Shown: piece by piece, positions 44,884 to 54,996 of the stretch
How the letters are laid out: each line of letters starts with the position of its first letter
Position numbering within the stretch: the stretch's first letter is position 1
Assembly (NCBI GenBank): GCA_036346205.1
Contig: JARFJB010002136.1
Span: forward strand, 637,001-701,000
Reading direction: 5' to 3'
Length of the DNA stretch: 64,000 bases
DNA from: Vesta saturnalis
Lineage: Eukaryota > Arthropoda > Insecta > Coleoptera > Lampyridae
Made by a program: the position numbers and the translations under genes
The notes under the pieces: generated by a model
Seen by the model: only the letters and a program-made list of their open reading frames with translations
What the model was told of the DNA's origin: nothing
Database searches by the model: none

Positions 44884-46284
44884 CAGTCCCCGGACAAATT
44901 ATTAGACTCGCCCTTAGTTTTCACATTAAATCAATTTTTTTTTAGAATAAGCCGACTATTTTTAGTAATCTACATATCAATGACTTTATTTATTCAAGGT
45001 ATTCATAATACGTACAAAAAAAAAACGATATTAAATTAATATTTGGTTGATCCATCCTTTGCTTTTCGCAATGCTTCTATTATTCGTGGCATACTATCTG
45101 TGCATTTGAAAGTTGTCTCTTTCAGTTTCTCATTGTGGTTCCAGTGATAGATTATTCTTTCAATGAGAGACTGTTTTGTGGTGATGTTCTCTTTTTCAGT
45201 TCTCTTTTTAGAAACTCCCAGACATTTTCTATGGGGTTCATGTCCGGGGAGTTTCCGAGCCACTGCAGAACTGGGATGTTCTCACCTTCAAGGTATTTTT
45301 TAATTGATTTTGCAGTATGGCAGGGCGCATCATCCTGCATAAATATGCTAGGACCATCCTGGAACCACTCCTGAAGGTGAGGAACCAGTTGGTTCTGCAA
45401 GACCTTTTTGTATTGGTCCTGCCGCATAGTGCCTTCGACGACGTAGAGACTTGTCAGTCATGATCTGAAAAGTGGGTTCGTCACTGAAACAGACCTGTAA
45501 GAAACATTGCAACCTGGCATTTATCATTTTATCTGTCAGTTTGGGCTTTTTTACTGGTCTCCCGGCTCCTGAAACCCATGTCGTGAAGGTTTCACCGTAT
45601 TGTTCTTTTACATACTTAGGTATCAGACTGCTGAAATGTCTCCTTCATCTCCTTGTACGTCATTTTTTTCTGTTTTCTAGTACAATATTTCTCAGGAACC
45701 TTTGTCCTCTGGGGGTTATTGCCTTTTTTCTGCCTTTCGTTGTGGTCCGGTAGGTTGCGCAGTGTTAATTTTTTTGCGAGATTTTCCTCACTGAAGTTTG
45801 CGAAACTCCACACAAACTTGCAATAGCCCTTAGGCTTTGACTTGAATGCCTAAATAATCTGTGTAATTTTTGACTCAGACAAATCTTTAGATTTACCAAT
45901 CTGCAAGGAGACAGGAACATGTTGTAGGACATTTTTTGCAAGAAAATGTAAAATATTTACAACTAAATTACTTTTTAAATGAATTAAAGAAGTTTATTAA
46001 TACTTACTCTTAATAAAAAAACGATGAAAATGGCTTAAATAATCGAACAAAATCAGAGTCTATCACACTTATTCCACAAACACTAGAGAAACTTGACCGT
46101 TACTTCAATATTGACAATTTGTTACTCACGTAACCTTGATATTTGAAAGCAGAATACAGAACAACTAGTGAAACACCTTAGTACAGCTGGTGCAGAACTA
46201 CAGGCTCAAAGGAATAACAAAACTAAAGTTATATTAAATAATTCATATATTCAATGGTGAGTCTAATAATTTGTCCGGGGACTG
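44884..46284 (-). mobile_element. Tc1 element, 1401 bp, TA target duplication
   Basis: Perfect 26 bp terminal inverted repeats begin CAGTCCCCGGACAAATTATT and are flanked by TA on both sides (44882-44883 and 46285-46286). The size and layout are typical for Tc1. Removing it rejoins the left arm of the foldback element. It carries one transposase on the minus strand. Confidence 0.95.
45036..45902 (-). pseudogene. Tc1 transposase, DD34E, frameshifted
   Basis: The N-terminus appears near 45902 as IGKSKDLSESKITQII. The first catalytic aspartate lies in CFSDEPTFQIMTDK (near 45475). The frame 45152-45427 gives LVPHLQEWFQDGPSIFMQDD, continuing APCHTAKSIKKYLE, with the second aspartate in MQDDAPCH, and GNSPDMNPIENVWEFLKREL with the catalytic glutamate 34 residues later. 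The C-terminal part, after a shift, ends LRKAKDGSTKY at 45036. At least four frameshifts or stops in the coding region contrast with perfect terminal repeats, so the element may still be moved by an active relative. It acts by cut-and-paste at TA. Confidence 0.85.
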
Positions 46285-48494
46285 TAAACACCGCAGGCAA
46301 ACTAGCAATCAAGTAAACGCCAAAACACGCAACATGGAAACACACAAAATTAAACCTTAATGGGCGAATTCACTGTTGCTTTCTTGCAGGGAAACTTGTA
46401 TAATTTAAGCTAGAAACGCCTGCTTGTGGTATAATTAGAAGATATATACAGTTTAAAAAGCTATCTGGCCATATAATTTAAATCAAATTACCTATTTGGA
46501 AGGTTAAGTACAAGATTCAATATAGCGCCATCTAGTGGTTTTTAAGTTACACTTATGACTCGCCACTTCTTTACGTAATTAGAAACACCCAAGGTTATTT
46601 ACTTTTATTACGGAATACACAACTCACCTTTAAAGACGCATCATCGTAATGTTAAGGTTGTACCTTTCACTAAGTTTACGTAACCACTTTCATTTATGAC
46701 TCATCGCATTCTTTAAGTTCTTTTAAATTACAGTTTGGAAGAAAAACTTAAAATTTTGTTCTTAGTTGTTAACAACAAAACATTTTTTTTTCTAAAAATA
46801 AGTTGCATATTAAAAATCACTTCCTGCGAGAAAAATTCCAAATTTTGTTCTCTATTTGCTAAGGTCATAGCTTTTTTACTTACGCATTAATAATCGTTTT
46901 TCAAAAAAAAAAAAAAAAAATAAGCTGCCTGTAATTTAAGAAAATCAATTACTGCGAGAAAATTAATATTTTTTGTTTAATTTACTAACATTAATACATT
47001 AGTAGTAAGTTGCATGAAATTAAAAAATCACTTACAAGAAATACTATTTGTTTTAGTTGCAAACATCCAACCATTTCTCTAAAAATAAGTCGTATGTAAT
47101 TTAAAAAACATTTTGTTTTGTTTTCATTTTCTTGCAACAAAAATCTGAACTCAAACGAACACATCAAAGAAACGAAATAAGATTTCTATGAATATGTACC
47201 ATTGGTGGTACACAAAAATCCTTATTACAATGAAAAAACGTCTTATTGCGATAAATGTGTATCGCCCGCGGTATACAATGTCCGTGACAGAGGTACGGAA
47301 CAATGTGTTTAATGGATAAACGTGTTCCTTAGGGTGTGTTACACACGCTGTTTACTGTATTTTATCGAATAAAGCGTGACCCTTCAGTAGGTCACATGTG
47401 TTTTTTTAACGCGTGTCTGACCTACCGGTGGGCCCGCTTATACTTTTATTAAATAAAGCCTTTTTGTGCCACACTTATCTAAGTAAGGCCTTTTGTGCCC
47501 TGTCATCGTAATAAGAACTTTGTGTACCACCCATGCTATAGTCATGGAAATAAGCGTTTTTTCATTGCAATAAGAGTACCACCAGAATAAAAATATCACA
47601 ATAAAACGTTTTTTAATTGTAATAAGGACTTTATGTACCAAAAAAATGCACACACTTATCATAATAAGGTGTTTTTCATCGCAATAACCACTTCTGTGTA
47701 CCACCGGTGTTTAGTTTTTTCATTGGAACGTTTGGGTTCAACGTTTTGTATATTGTCAGATTTTGCTTGCAGCAGTAAGTGATTTTTAAATTCATGCAAC
47801 TTATTTTTACATCAATGGTTTGACGTTAGCAATTTAAATAAAAAACATTGTGATTTTTAAATTACATGCAACAATACAATTGATTATACTGTATGATAAC
47901 TTCTAATTATATCACAAGATGACATTTTTAGACTTAAATTATGGTTTTGGCTAGTTTTGTGTTTGCGTTAAGTAACTGCATGTTTGTATTCTTACATGTT
48001 TTGTGTTTGTGCGTGTACTTGACTGTTAGTTTGCGGTGTTTACGTAATTGGGTGTTTACTTGTTTTGTTAGCATCTTGTGCTTGTTTGTTACTAGATTTT
48101 TTGATGTTTCAGCTGTTTTGGTACATTTTCTTGCATCTTTGTGCATGTTTCAGGTGTTTTTTGTGAGTTTGTTGATTAACTTTAAAATTTCACCACAAGA
48201 TGGCGCTGCAAATTGTGATAAAATTTAATTATACTACAATATTGCACTTCTAGCTTAAATTATACCTACCACAAGAGTGCGTTACAAGTTGAGTGCTAAC
48301 TTCAAATTATACCACAATATGTTGTTAGTAGCATTTAAATCATACCACAGGAGGGTGTTGCAAGCTGTGGAGTAACTTCTAATTATGCCGTAAGATAGTG
48401 CGGACCAAGGGATTTTTAGTTACGTTCTCAAGGAATCCGCAGATGATTAGAACAATTAGTGTCGAGTACAAATTAACGGTCGGGTAATTGTCTA

Positions 48495-48770
48495 ATCTCC
48501 TAAATCCAAACAATGCACGTGAGTGTCAAGTCTCATGTGAAAAAAGCTTTCTGTCAGTCGATCAAAACAGGTTAGCTCAGGCAACAAATCGTACTTCAGC
48601 TCGAATTTTCTGGTTTCATTTAACGAAGGTTTAGAATTGTATTCGCTCTTGATTGCTTGGCCCATTGGAAGGTAATCGATCATGATAATACCCTTCTGAG
48701 TCTGAGAAAACAATAGTTATAAGCGCTTTGTCACCTTTCCTACTGTTCATGTTCAGTTCAGTAGTAGTAT
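48495..48770 (-). pseudogene. Mariner (SETMAR-like) transposase scrap
   Basis: Minus strand: RKGDKALITIVFSDSEG, then with a one-base shift IIMIDYLPMGQAIKSEYN, SKPSLNETRKFELKYDLLPE. The motif VFxDxxGIIMIDYLPxGxTI is the segment between the first and second catalytic aspartates in mariners of the mauritiana/irritans type (the type domesticated in SETMAR). It differs from the DD41D mariners elsewhere in this window. Nothing recognisable flanks it. Confidence 0.7.
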
Positions 48771-49400
48771 TACACACCCGCTTTTTGGAACGTGTATAAC
48801 ATTGGCTATTTCACTGAATTTGAGTAGTAGATCATTTGTGATCATTTAATCATTTCTGGCATGGTGACACTGTTGGGGCTACCCAGTTTGTAATCAGTTT
48901 GAAGGCTTGTTTTATTGCGCTTAGACTCAACCGGCCTGTTTTTATATCAAGGCGTATAAAGGATCTCCTAGAACATTCCCAATCTTTACAAAAAACTTGG
49001 ATGTTTTAACCGCTTTAAAAACGGGAATTTTATGGCAGCACGTTTTTTACTATTGTCCATCAAACACGTTTTAGTCGAAAAAAATGCTTTGTGTGCAGTT
49101 AGCTCCGCTTATAGTACAACACACTTTAGAAAACAGACTTTGAAACCCGGTTCAAGTAGGTTTAGACCAATGAAAAATATGATCAAAGGGATAAAAATGA
49201 AATGTTATCAATTAATTTGGGATTATTGGCAAGACAGACAAATGACTCTTTACGAATATACTGTATTACCTTTTATTCCATACAGTGAATGTGAATACAC
49301 TTGTATGGAAAATTCCTATATACAGTTTTAAATTATTACAAGGGAAACCTAAATTTATACAACCAAACATACACATCGTTTAATTGTCAATTCTGTGAAA
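48771..49400. other. Unassigned; one 99-codon frame
   Basis: A plus-strand frame at 49032-49331 (MAARFLLLSIKHVLVEKNAL onward) is open for 99 codons. I recognise no domain, and there is no supporting neighbour or splice pattern, so I leave it uncalled. Confidence 0.3.
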
Positions 49401-49404
49401 GGTT

Positions 49405-49560
49405 ACGTGTTTCAAGGGGGAGGACAAGCTGATTGAGCTTTCCAAGCTCGTTCAGTCACAATCATGGATTCCCAACATACATTCACTAAGGATCGGAATA
49501 CAGAGTTACGGTTCTGAGGGGGAAGATACTACCCCAGCGTTCGTCTAAATAGCCGCACAT
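49405..49560 (+). repeat. Dispersed repeat family 2, copy 2 (plus)
   Basis: GTGTTTCAAGGGGGAGGACA, AGTCACAATCATGGATTCCC, GTTCTGAGGGGGAAGATACT and GTTCGTCTAAAT in that order, matching the copy at 35925-36100. It is GC-richer than its surroundings. Confidence 0.7.
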
Positions 49561-50100
49561 GGTATGCGTATACGCAGTGACCATGCCGCTATATGTCTAT
49601 GCGAAAACCCCCCTGAAAAACCTCATGCAGGATAGACTCCACTAGCTCGGTAACTCTGTGAATGTTAAAAAATCATTGCCTTCATTTTGTTATTGTTATA
49701 ATATAGTGCGATAAGTGTCTTTATATTAAATGGTTTTAACGGATAACCTAGTTTGTGATAACATGAGCTATGATTTTGTATTTTATATTTAACATGTTGC
49801 TTCTTAGTTTTCCTTGTAATACTTGATGCCGACGTGACGTTAGCAATAACTGACGAGCAATAGATTCCGTATATTCTATGTGAAGTTAGCAATAATAAGT
49901 TTTCAGCAATATAAAAGAGAAATACATCTTGTGGGATTGTTTATTTTTTTACACATACATTATACGAATTATAATAAACATTAATAAATAAAAATAATCG
50001 ATACCATCCCTTATTTGTTTGTACTAACGTTGTCTTTCTCTCAGATTTGTCATTACGCATTCATTGTTACTATATTAAAAATGTGATAAAGAGAGGTGGT
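49561..50100. other. AT-rich DNA, no gene seen
   Basis: No motif or repeat recognised. Confidence 0.35.
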
Positions 50101-50335
50101 TTGCTCTTAAAATGGAAAAGTTTAATTATAGACATGCATTTTACAACCATTAAGCAATAAATAGAAAAAAATTAGATATTTTTATTCTTCTGTAAAAAAT
50201 TTCAAACTTAAGGAAGGGCAATTTTGCCTTCAAAATTGAAAAAGGGCAATTTTGCCTTCAAAATTGAAAAGTTTAATTATTAATATGATCTCTTCATACA
50301 TTAAGCAGTAAATAGAAAAAAAAAATAAATAAAAG
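50101..50335. repeat. Short tandem duplication in a family shared with 53.7 kb
   Basis: AGGGCAATTTTGCCTTCAAA followed by ATTGAAAA is present twice in tandem (about 50214-50269). The flanks, with CATTAAGCA(A/G)TAAATAG, resemble the complement of the repeat units at 53676-54050. Confidence 0.65.
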
Positions 50336-50339
50336 TTAG

Positions 50340-51490
50340 GTACCGTAAAGTTTCATAACTTTGACCGAAAAAAAATATCATTGCTTCGACGTTACATTGT
50401 TTATTAGTTTAGTGACCCACATGGGGGCTCAGTATAACGCTATACATTCCAATATAAAGGATTTTTAATTGATACGTTTATTACCTCATTAAAAAAAATT
50501 AGGGTGGTCAAAGTTATGGAGATGGACTAACTTTGTCCGGCTGTTTAAAAATGACAGTTAATCAACTTTAAAAGTCCTTATTTATAACTTTGACCCACCA
50601 CAATTGTTTTAAAAAACTGTTGCTGTTGTTAAAATAAAATTTAAAGGAAAAGTTCAGAAACAGAAGTTTATTGTATTATTCATTAAAAAAAAAACACGCA
50701 AATTCTGACTAACATAAAGGTTACAATAAGTTGTTTTTTGGTAAATACGAAATGTATTTTCTAAAAGACGGGTCATTCCATGTAAAATCAACGCACCCAT
50801 TTTACCTCACCATTGTAGGTTTTGCTAAAATTTGTTATACTCATAGTGGGTGCTACCACTAAGGAAAATATCAAATTTCAATTTTTTATCCCAAACCGTT
50901 TCTGAAATATGGTTATGTAAAATTTTCAAAAACTAACCAAAAAAGCGTGAACAGGCGGTGTTCAAATCGCTCTAGGAGCTGCTACAGAGCTGGAAAAGGT
51001 GTCGATTTGCAGCATTATGTATGCTCTTTCCAGTGATATACAACATAACATTAGGTTCTAATTAAGAAATTTATTCAAATACAGATTGAAATTTTGATTT
51101 AATTTTTTTCCAAAAAGTACATAATTTAAAATTTTCAAAATATATCCATAAATACTTAGTACTGTTGTAAATTACATGGCAAAATATAAATATGAGATGG
51201 TGATGACTTCATGGTTTAGAAAAATTAGTCCTAACTCTTGTTTTTCACTAATAGCCCCGTTTTGACCAAACTTATTTTTAACAAATAGGAATTTAATTAA
51301 AATATACAGAAAGCTAACTAAAGAATATCAGAAATATCAAAATATCATCTTATCCAATCAGCATATTCAACAATGATACTCTTTAAACAACTATCTATAA
51401 AATATAAATTAACACTAACTTGAGGATAAATGAAGTTTTCAGTTGAAAGCAGTTCCCCAAAAAATTATTACATTTTAAAAAAGCCAATTG
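50340..51490. other. AT-rich DNA with a hairpin, no gene seen
   Basis: GGTGGTCAAAGTTATGGAG at 50504-50522 is partly complementary to TTATAACTTTGACCCACCAC at 50580-50599, an imperfect hairpin. The region may be the 3' part of the pogo-like element to the right, but no terminal repeat was matched. Confidence 0.35.
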
Positions 51491-51503
51491 GGTTTGGCTC
51501 ACA

Positions 51504-53300
51504 TCACTTTCTCCCAGTCGGAGTAAACGGCGTTACTTTTGTGAGAACATCCACCACAGACACCCACAGGACATCTGCAGGTGTAGGATAGGAGAATGAT
51601 GTAGCTGGTCCACTTGGATGAAGAAAAGTTATTTTCACTGGATCAAGTTCTTCGTTTTTTTCTAAAATGTATCTAAGCCACCAGTTTTTGTCATACACAA
51701 TGGTGACGTAACCTATACATCTTGTAGCTTCAGTTTGTCCGGTGACGTTTAGAGTCATAAGGTTTAGTTAACTTAAAAACAATGGTTTCTTTGGTTATAA
51801 TGGAGATATCTTCCACAAGTGGCAAAATAAATTAAAAAAAAATTTTATCATAAATTTTATCTCATATTCTTGGCTCACAAAATTTATTTGACCAACATAG
51901 TATTTCTGTTTGTTACTTAGCGTACTGAAAAGTACTGCATAATCACCCGCATCTTGTAGTTTCAGTTTGTCCGGTGACGTTTAGAGTCATAAGGTTTAGT
52001 TAATTTAAAAACAATGGTTTCTTTGGTCACAATGGAGATATCTTCCACAAGTGGCAAAATAAATTAAAAAAAAATTTTCTCATAAATTGTATCTCATATT
52101 CTTGGCCCACAGAATTTATTTGGCCAACATAGTATTTCTGTTTGTTACTTTGCGCACTCTACACCCTTTTTGGCTAGCTCTGGGTCAACTGAAGCAGTTT
52201 TATTACATTTGCAGGAACCTCCGCCAAATTAATATTTTTATCTGTTGAATCCTTGTCGATAATCTGATTGTTATTGGGTGCATTTGGAGAGTGTTTTTTA
52301 ATCATATTAGCTTACCAGGTTTTAAAACAGCTGTCTTCTGAGCTTTCGGAATGAAAGGAAATATTTTCATCACGTATTTCTGAACTATCCCTACTTTTTC
52401 TTAGTTTTTTTTTGCGATTTTTTATTTTTAGCCATCTTTTCTTGTTTAGGTGATGACCCTGCTACTGGATTGATGCTGTCATTATTCAAAAGAAGATCTT
52501 CCTAGCCAATTCCTTGGCCTGGCTTGACGTTCACCTTAGATTTCCTTTTTTTTCTTAAGATTACCTAGGTCGCCATATTTGATGGATTTCAACATATCGA
52601 CGACTTCCGAAACCACGTTATGTGAACCATCTTTAGGATCGTTCTGTTACGGTAACATGCTTATTACCTCGTAAGGATTAAAAGAAACAATCCCAAAGTT
52701 TTAAAATCCATATATCGAATTAGCAAATTTATTGTCCGGGCAAATCGAGTCGCAAATATTTTTTAGTAGTCGAGGGAAATGGTCTTTTTGAATTATCTGA
52801 GATTTCTTTTTTTGACTGCTTTTCCATGCATCAAATATATCACGCTACTTTCTTTTTAGCGGAGCGTAAAACGCAACGTCAAGTGGCTGACATAAGTGGG
52901 CATTTGGGACAAATAAGTAATCAGTAAATATGACAGAATCAAACCATCCAATTTTGCTTCTTTTGTAGGGTGTATTTGGAGGCCTTCCTTCTGTCCATAT
53001 TGATCAAGGTTTTTCAGATTTATACACAACGTACGGAGACATCCCACTAGCAGATCTCCAGAACATTACAGACACACTGGCCTTTGTAGAGTTACGAATT
53101 CGGTACTCCTTTTAAAAATAAACTTTCCTTCCTGGATCGTCAGCCATATTGGTGACATCGTAGTTATAAATTCTGGGATCAATAAAATCTACTTCATTTA
53201 TGAGCAGAATCTCTTTCAGTGCCCTGAAATACCTATTGAATTCATCTGGCCTTCTTTTAGGTTTTGACTCATTCTATCGCTCAGTACTCCATGTTACTTT
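51504..53300 (-). pseudogene. Pogo-like (DDE_1) transposase with C-terminal domain, broken
   Basis: From 53300 down: RPDEFNRYFRALKEILL, then IYNYDVTNMADDPGRKVYF (first aspartate; the usual DET reads DVT), SVSVMFWRSASGMSPYVVYK, DGLILSYLLITYLSQ in one frame with VPNAHLCQPLDVAFYAPLKR in the next, and RDIFDAWKSSQKKKSQII. These follow the DDE_1 order of pogo transposases (SGxxLPPxVVYK, NATHLxQPLDVAxFxPLK). A basic spacer with MAKNKKSQKKLRKSRDSSE follows near 52400. The last part, 51504-51758, VTIVYDKNWWLRYILEKNEE and HPSGPATSFSYPTPADVLWV, is a small C-terminal domain I have seen attached to such transposases. Many stops and frameshifts, the N-terminal DNA-binding part is not recognisable, and the second aspartate is not recognisable. 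Confidence 0.75.
51718..52154. repeat. Tandem duplication, 232 bp period, inside the pogo-like pseudogene
   Basis: CATCTTGTAGCTTCAGTTTG through GTTTGTTACTTAGCG (51718-51922) is repeated at 51950-52154 with few changes. It duplicates the start of the C-terminal domain and adds non-coding sequence, so it happened after or while the gene was decaying. Confidence 0.9.
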
Positions 53301-53675
53301 ATAAACTTACTCATTTAAGAGTTGGATTTTAAGCACTTCAAGGTAATAGTTCTCGTCTTGTAGTACCGGCAACAATGAGGGAGGTGTATTTTTACGCACC
53401 TGCGAAACCGCCTTTGAGTGCATCTATGAAACGTTAGTCGACTTGTCGGCTTGCTGAAGAGCTTGGTAGCATTGGCTCCTATTGCGCAGATCCTATATTT
53501 AACTTTTTATGAGATTTCGATTAATCTTACATACCCAGTCAAAATATGCGGTACATATTTTTTGTTTTAAATAAAAAGTATGTATCTAAATTTGACCTAA
53601 GTGTACCTGAGTGCTTTAGCACGTTACCCTAAACTTAGCCTTTTAAGGACCACAATTATTAAAAAAATATTATAT
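53301..53675. other. No gene recognised; possible upstream part of the pogo-like element
   Basis: Minus-strand frames here (for example TPPSLLPVLQDENYYLEVLK) are open for short stretches, but I cannot match them to the pogo N-terminal DNA-binding domain. No terminal inverted repeat was found. Confidence 0.3.
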
Positions 53676-54055
53676 AAATAATTAAACTTTTCAAAGTTTA
53701 GGGCAAAACATCCTTCCATAGAACATGTTTATGTTTACACGTCATACATGCCGCAGATGAGAAAGTTTGGAATTCTTTTACAGAAAAACAAAAAATATGT
53801 ACCATAATTTTTTTTTATTTATTTATTGCTTCATGCACATAAAAAATATGTTAATAATTAAACTTTTAAATGTTGAGGGCAAAACACCCTTCTTTAGAAC
53901 ATTTTTACGTCTATACGTAATATCTATCGTAAATGAACAAATTTTGGAACTTTTTTACAGAAAACTTAAAATATTACGAAAATTTTATTTTTTCTATTTA
54001 TTGCTTAATGTGTGTAAAATTTATATTAATAGTTCAACTTTTCAATTTTGAGGAC
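53676..54055. repeat. Tandem repeat, about 172 bp period, 2.2 copies
   Basis: TAATTAAACTTTT, then GGGCAAAACA(T/C)CCTTC, TAGAACAT, TTTTTACAGAAAA and TTTATTGCTT recur near 53680, 53852 and 54025. An open frame through it (53767-54051) is a product of the repeat. Confidence 0.8.
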
Positions 54056-54880
54056 AAAACACCACATTGTCTTATTGTATTTTCGTGATCGGACCAATTC
54101 TACCATTTAGAGCTCATTTAGAACTGTTTGGAGCTCTAGTACTCGATTTGGAATTTTTCTAGTTTTTTTTTTTTGAAGAACGGATCGTTACCACCTTGTA
54201 TCGAAACTAGCAGCGTCGCGCAGAAAAATTACAAAAATTAAAATATTCGGATTTAGAACTCTCAAATTATGAAATTCGAACAAAACAAAATAAGACGAAA
54301 ACGCCCCTTCTGTAAGAAAACTGCACCTAAATAATAAAATCAAGTAAATTTAAAAATAAAGTCTAGGTGATTTAGAGCTAAATTAGAGTTCTTAATATAA
54401 TGTTATAAATTGAAAAAACCACCCCATTCTACTCTCTATCAACTCCTTAGTTTATGTAAAAAATCAAGTAAAAGTTCTTTAAAATTATACGTGACATTCC
54501 TGCTTTATACTTAATAAAACAGGAATGTCACATTGTTAAACCCACCCTCTTTTTTCAAAAACTACCTCCAAAATACTTATAAATTTTTTTCATGGTGACC
54601 GAAAAATGCATTTTTCAAAAGTAATTAGGCCGACGATTTGAATCTTACAGTGGATACCTTTTCTAAAACAACTGTATTGAATGGGATAGTGTTGAGAGTA
54701 TGAAGCGGTAGAAGGGCCACTTAAATTATTTTTTATAACTCAAAACTTTAGTTACGCTTGGATATTCTTATTTAAACTCGGAAATTCCGACTGAAACTCA
54801 GAAATGTTTATTTAAACTCGGACCCATTCCGTCCGACCCTTTCGCGCGAAGATGGCCAAATAAAGGAAAGAAACATGTTT
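54056..54880. other. AT-rich DNA, no gene seen
   Basis: No recognisable coding sequence or element end. Confidence 0.35.
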
Positions 54881-54884
54881 CACT

Positions 54885-54952
54885 CCCTCGCTGAAGGGGA
54901 CTGGCTGCTTGACCTTTCCACGCTCCTTCAACCACAGCGATGGTTTCCCAGC

Positions 54953-54955
<3 letters not shown>
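54885..54955 (+). repeat. Dispersed repeat family 2, copy 3 (partial)
   Basis: TTTCACTCCCTCGCTGAAGG, GACCTTTCCACGCTCCTTCA and GATGGTTTCCCAGCATG match the first third of the copies at 35925-36100 and 49405-49560. It is cut off by the (TA)n tract at 54956. Confidence 0.65.

Positions 54956-54993
<38 letters not shown>
54956..54993. repeat. (TA)n microsatellite
   Basis: About 19 TA dinucleotides directly left of the mariner end at 54994. Confidence 0.95.

Positions 54994-54996
<3 letters not shown>

Larger units (their letters stand above)
44600..48405. mobile_element. Large foldback element, interrupted by a Tc1 element
   Basis: The two ends are complex inverted repeats. Left arm: 44640-44883 plus 46287-46600, split by the Tc1 insertion. 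Right arm: about 47700-48405 in reverse. Shared blocks include TCTAGTAACAAACAAGCA, AAACACCGCA(G/A)(G/A)CAAACTA, CAAGTAAACGCC-like and ATAATTTAAGCTAGAA. The outer arms are built of short direct repeats of the form GCCATCTTGTGGTATAATTA. The centre (47200-47700) has its own subrepeats, GTACCACCGGTGG and CCTTATTACAATGAAAAAAC, in both orientations. Without Tc1 it is about 2.4 kb. No coding region of its own was found. Confidence 0.7.

Noticed and set aside
47941..48228. 95-codon frame rich in V, F and C
   Set aside because: It runs through the right arm of the foldback element, whose mirrored left arm has no matching protein.
49032..49331. 99-codon plus-strand frame
   Set aside because: Open but without a domain I recognise; its neighbours are repeats. 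Left as unassigned.
53767..54051. 94-codon frame
   Set aside because: It spans nearly two units of a 172 bp tandem repeat and shows no domain.
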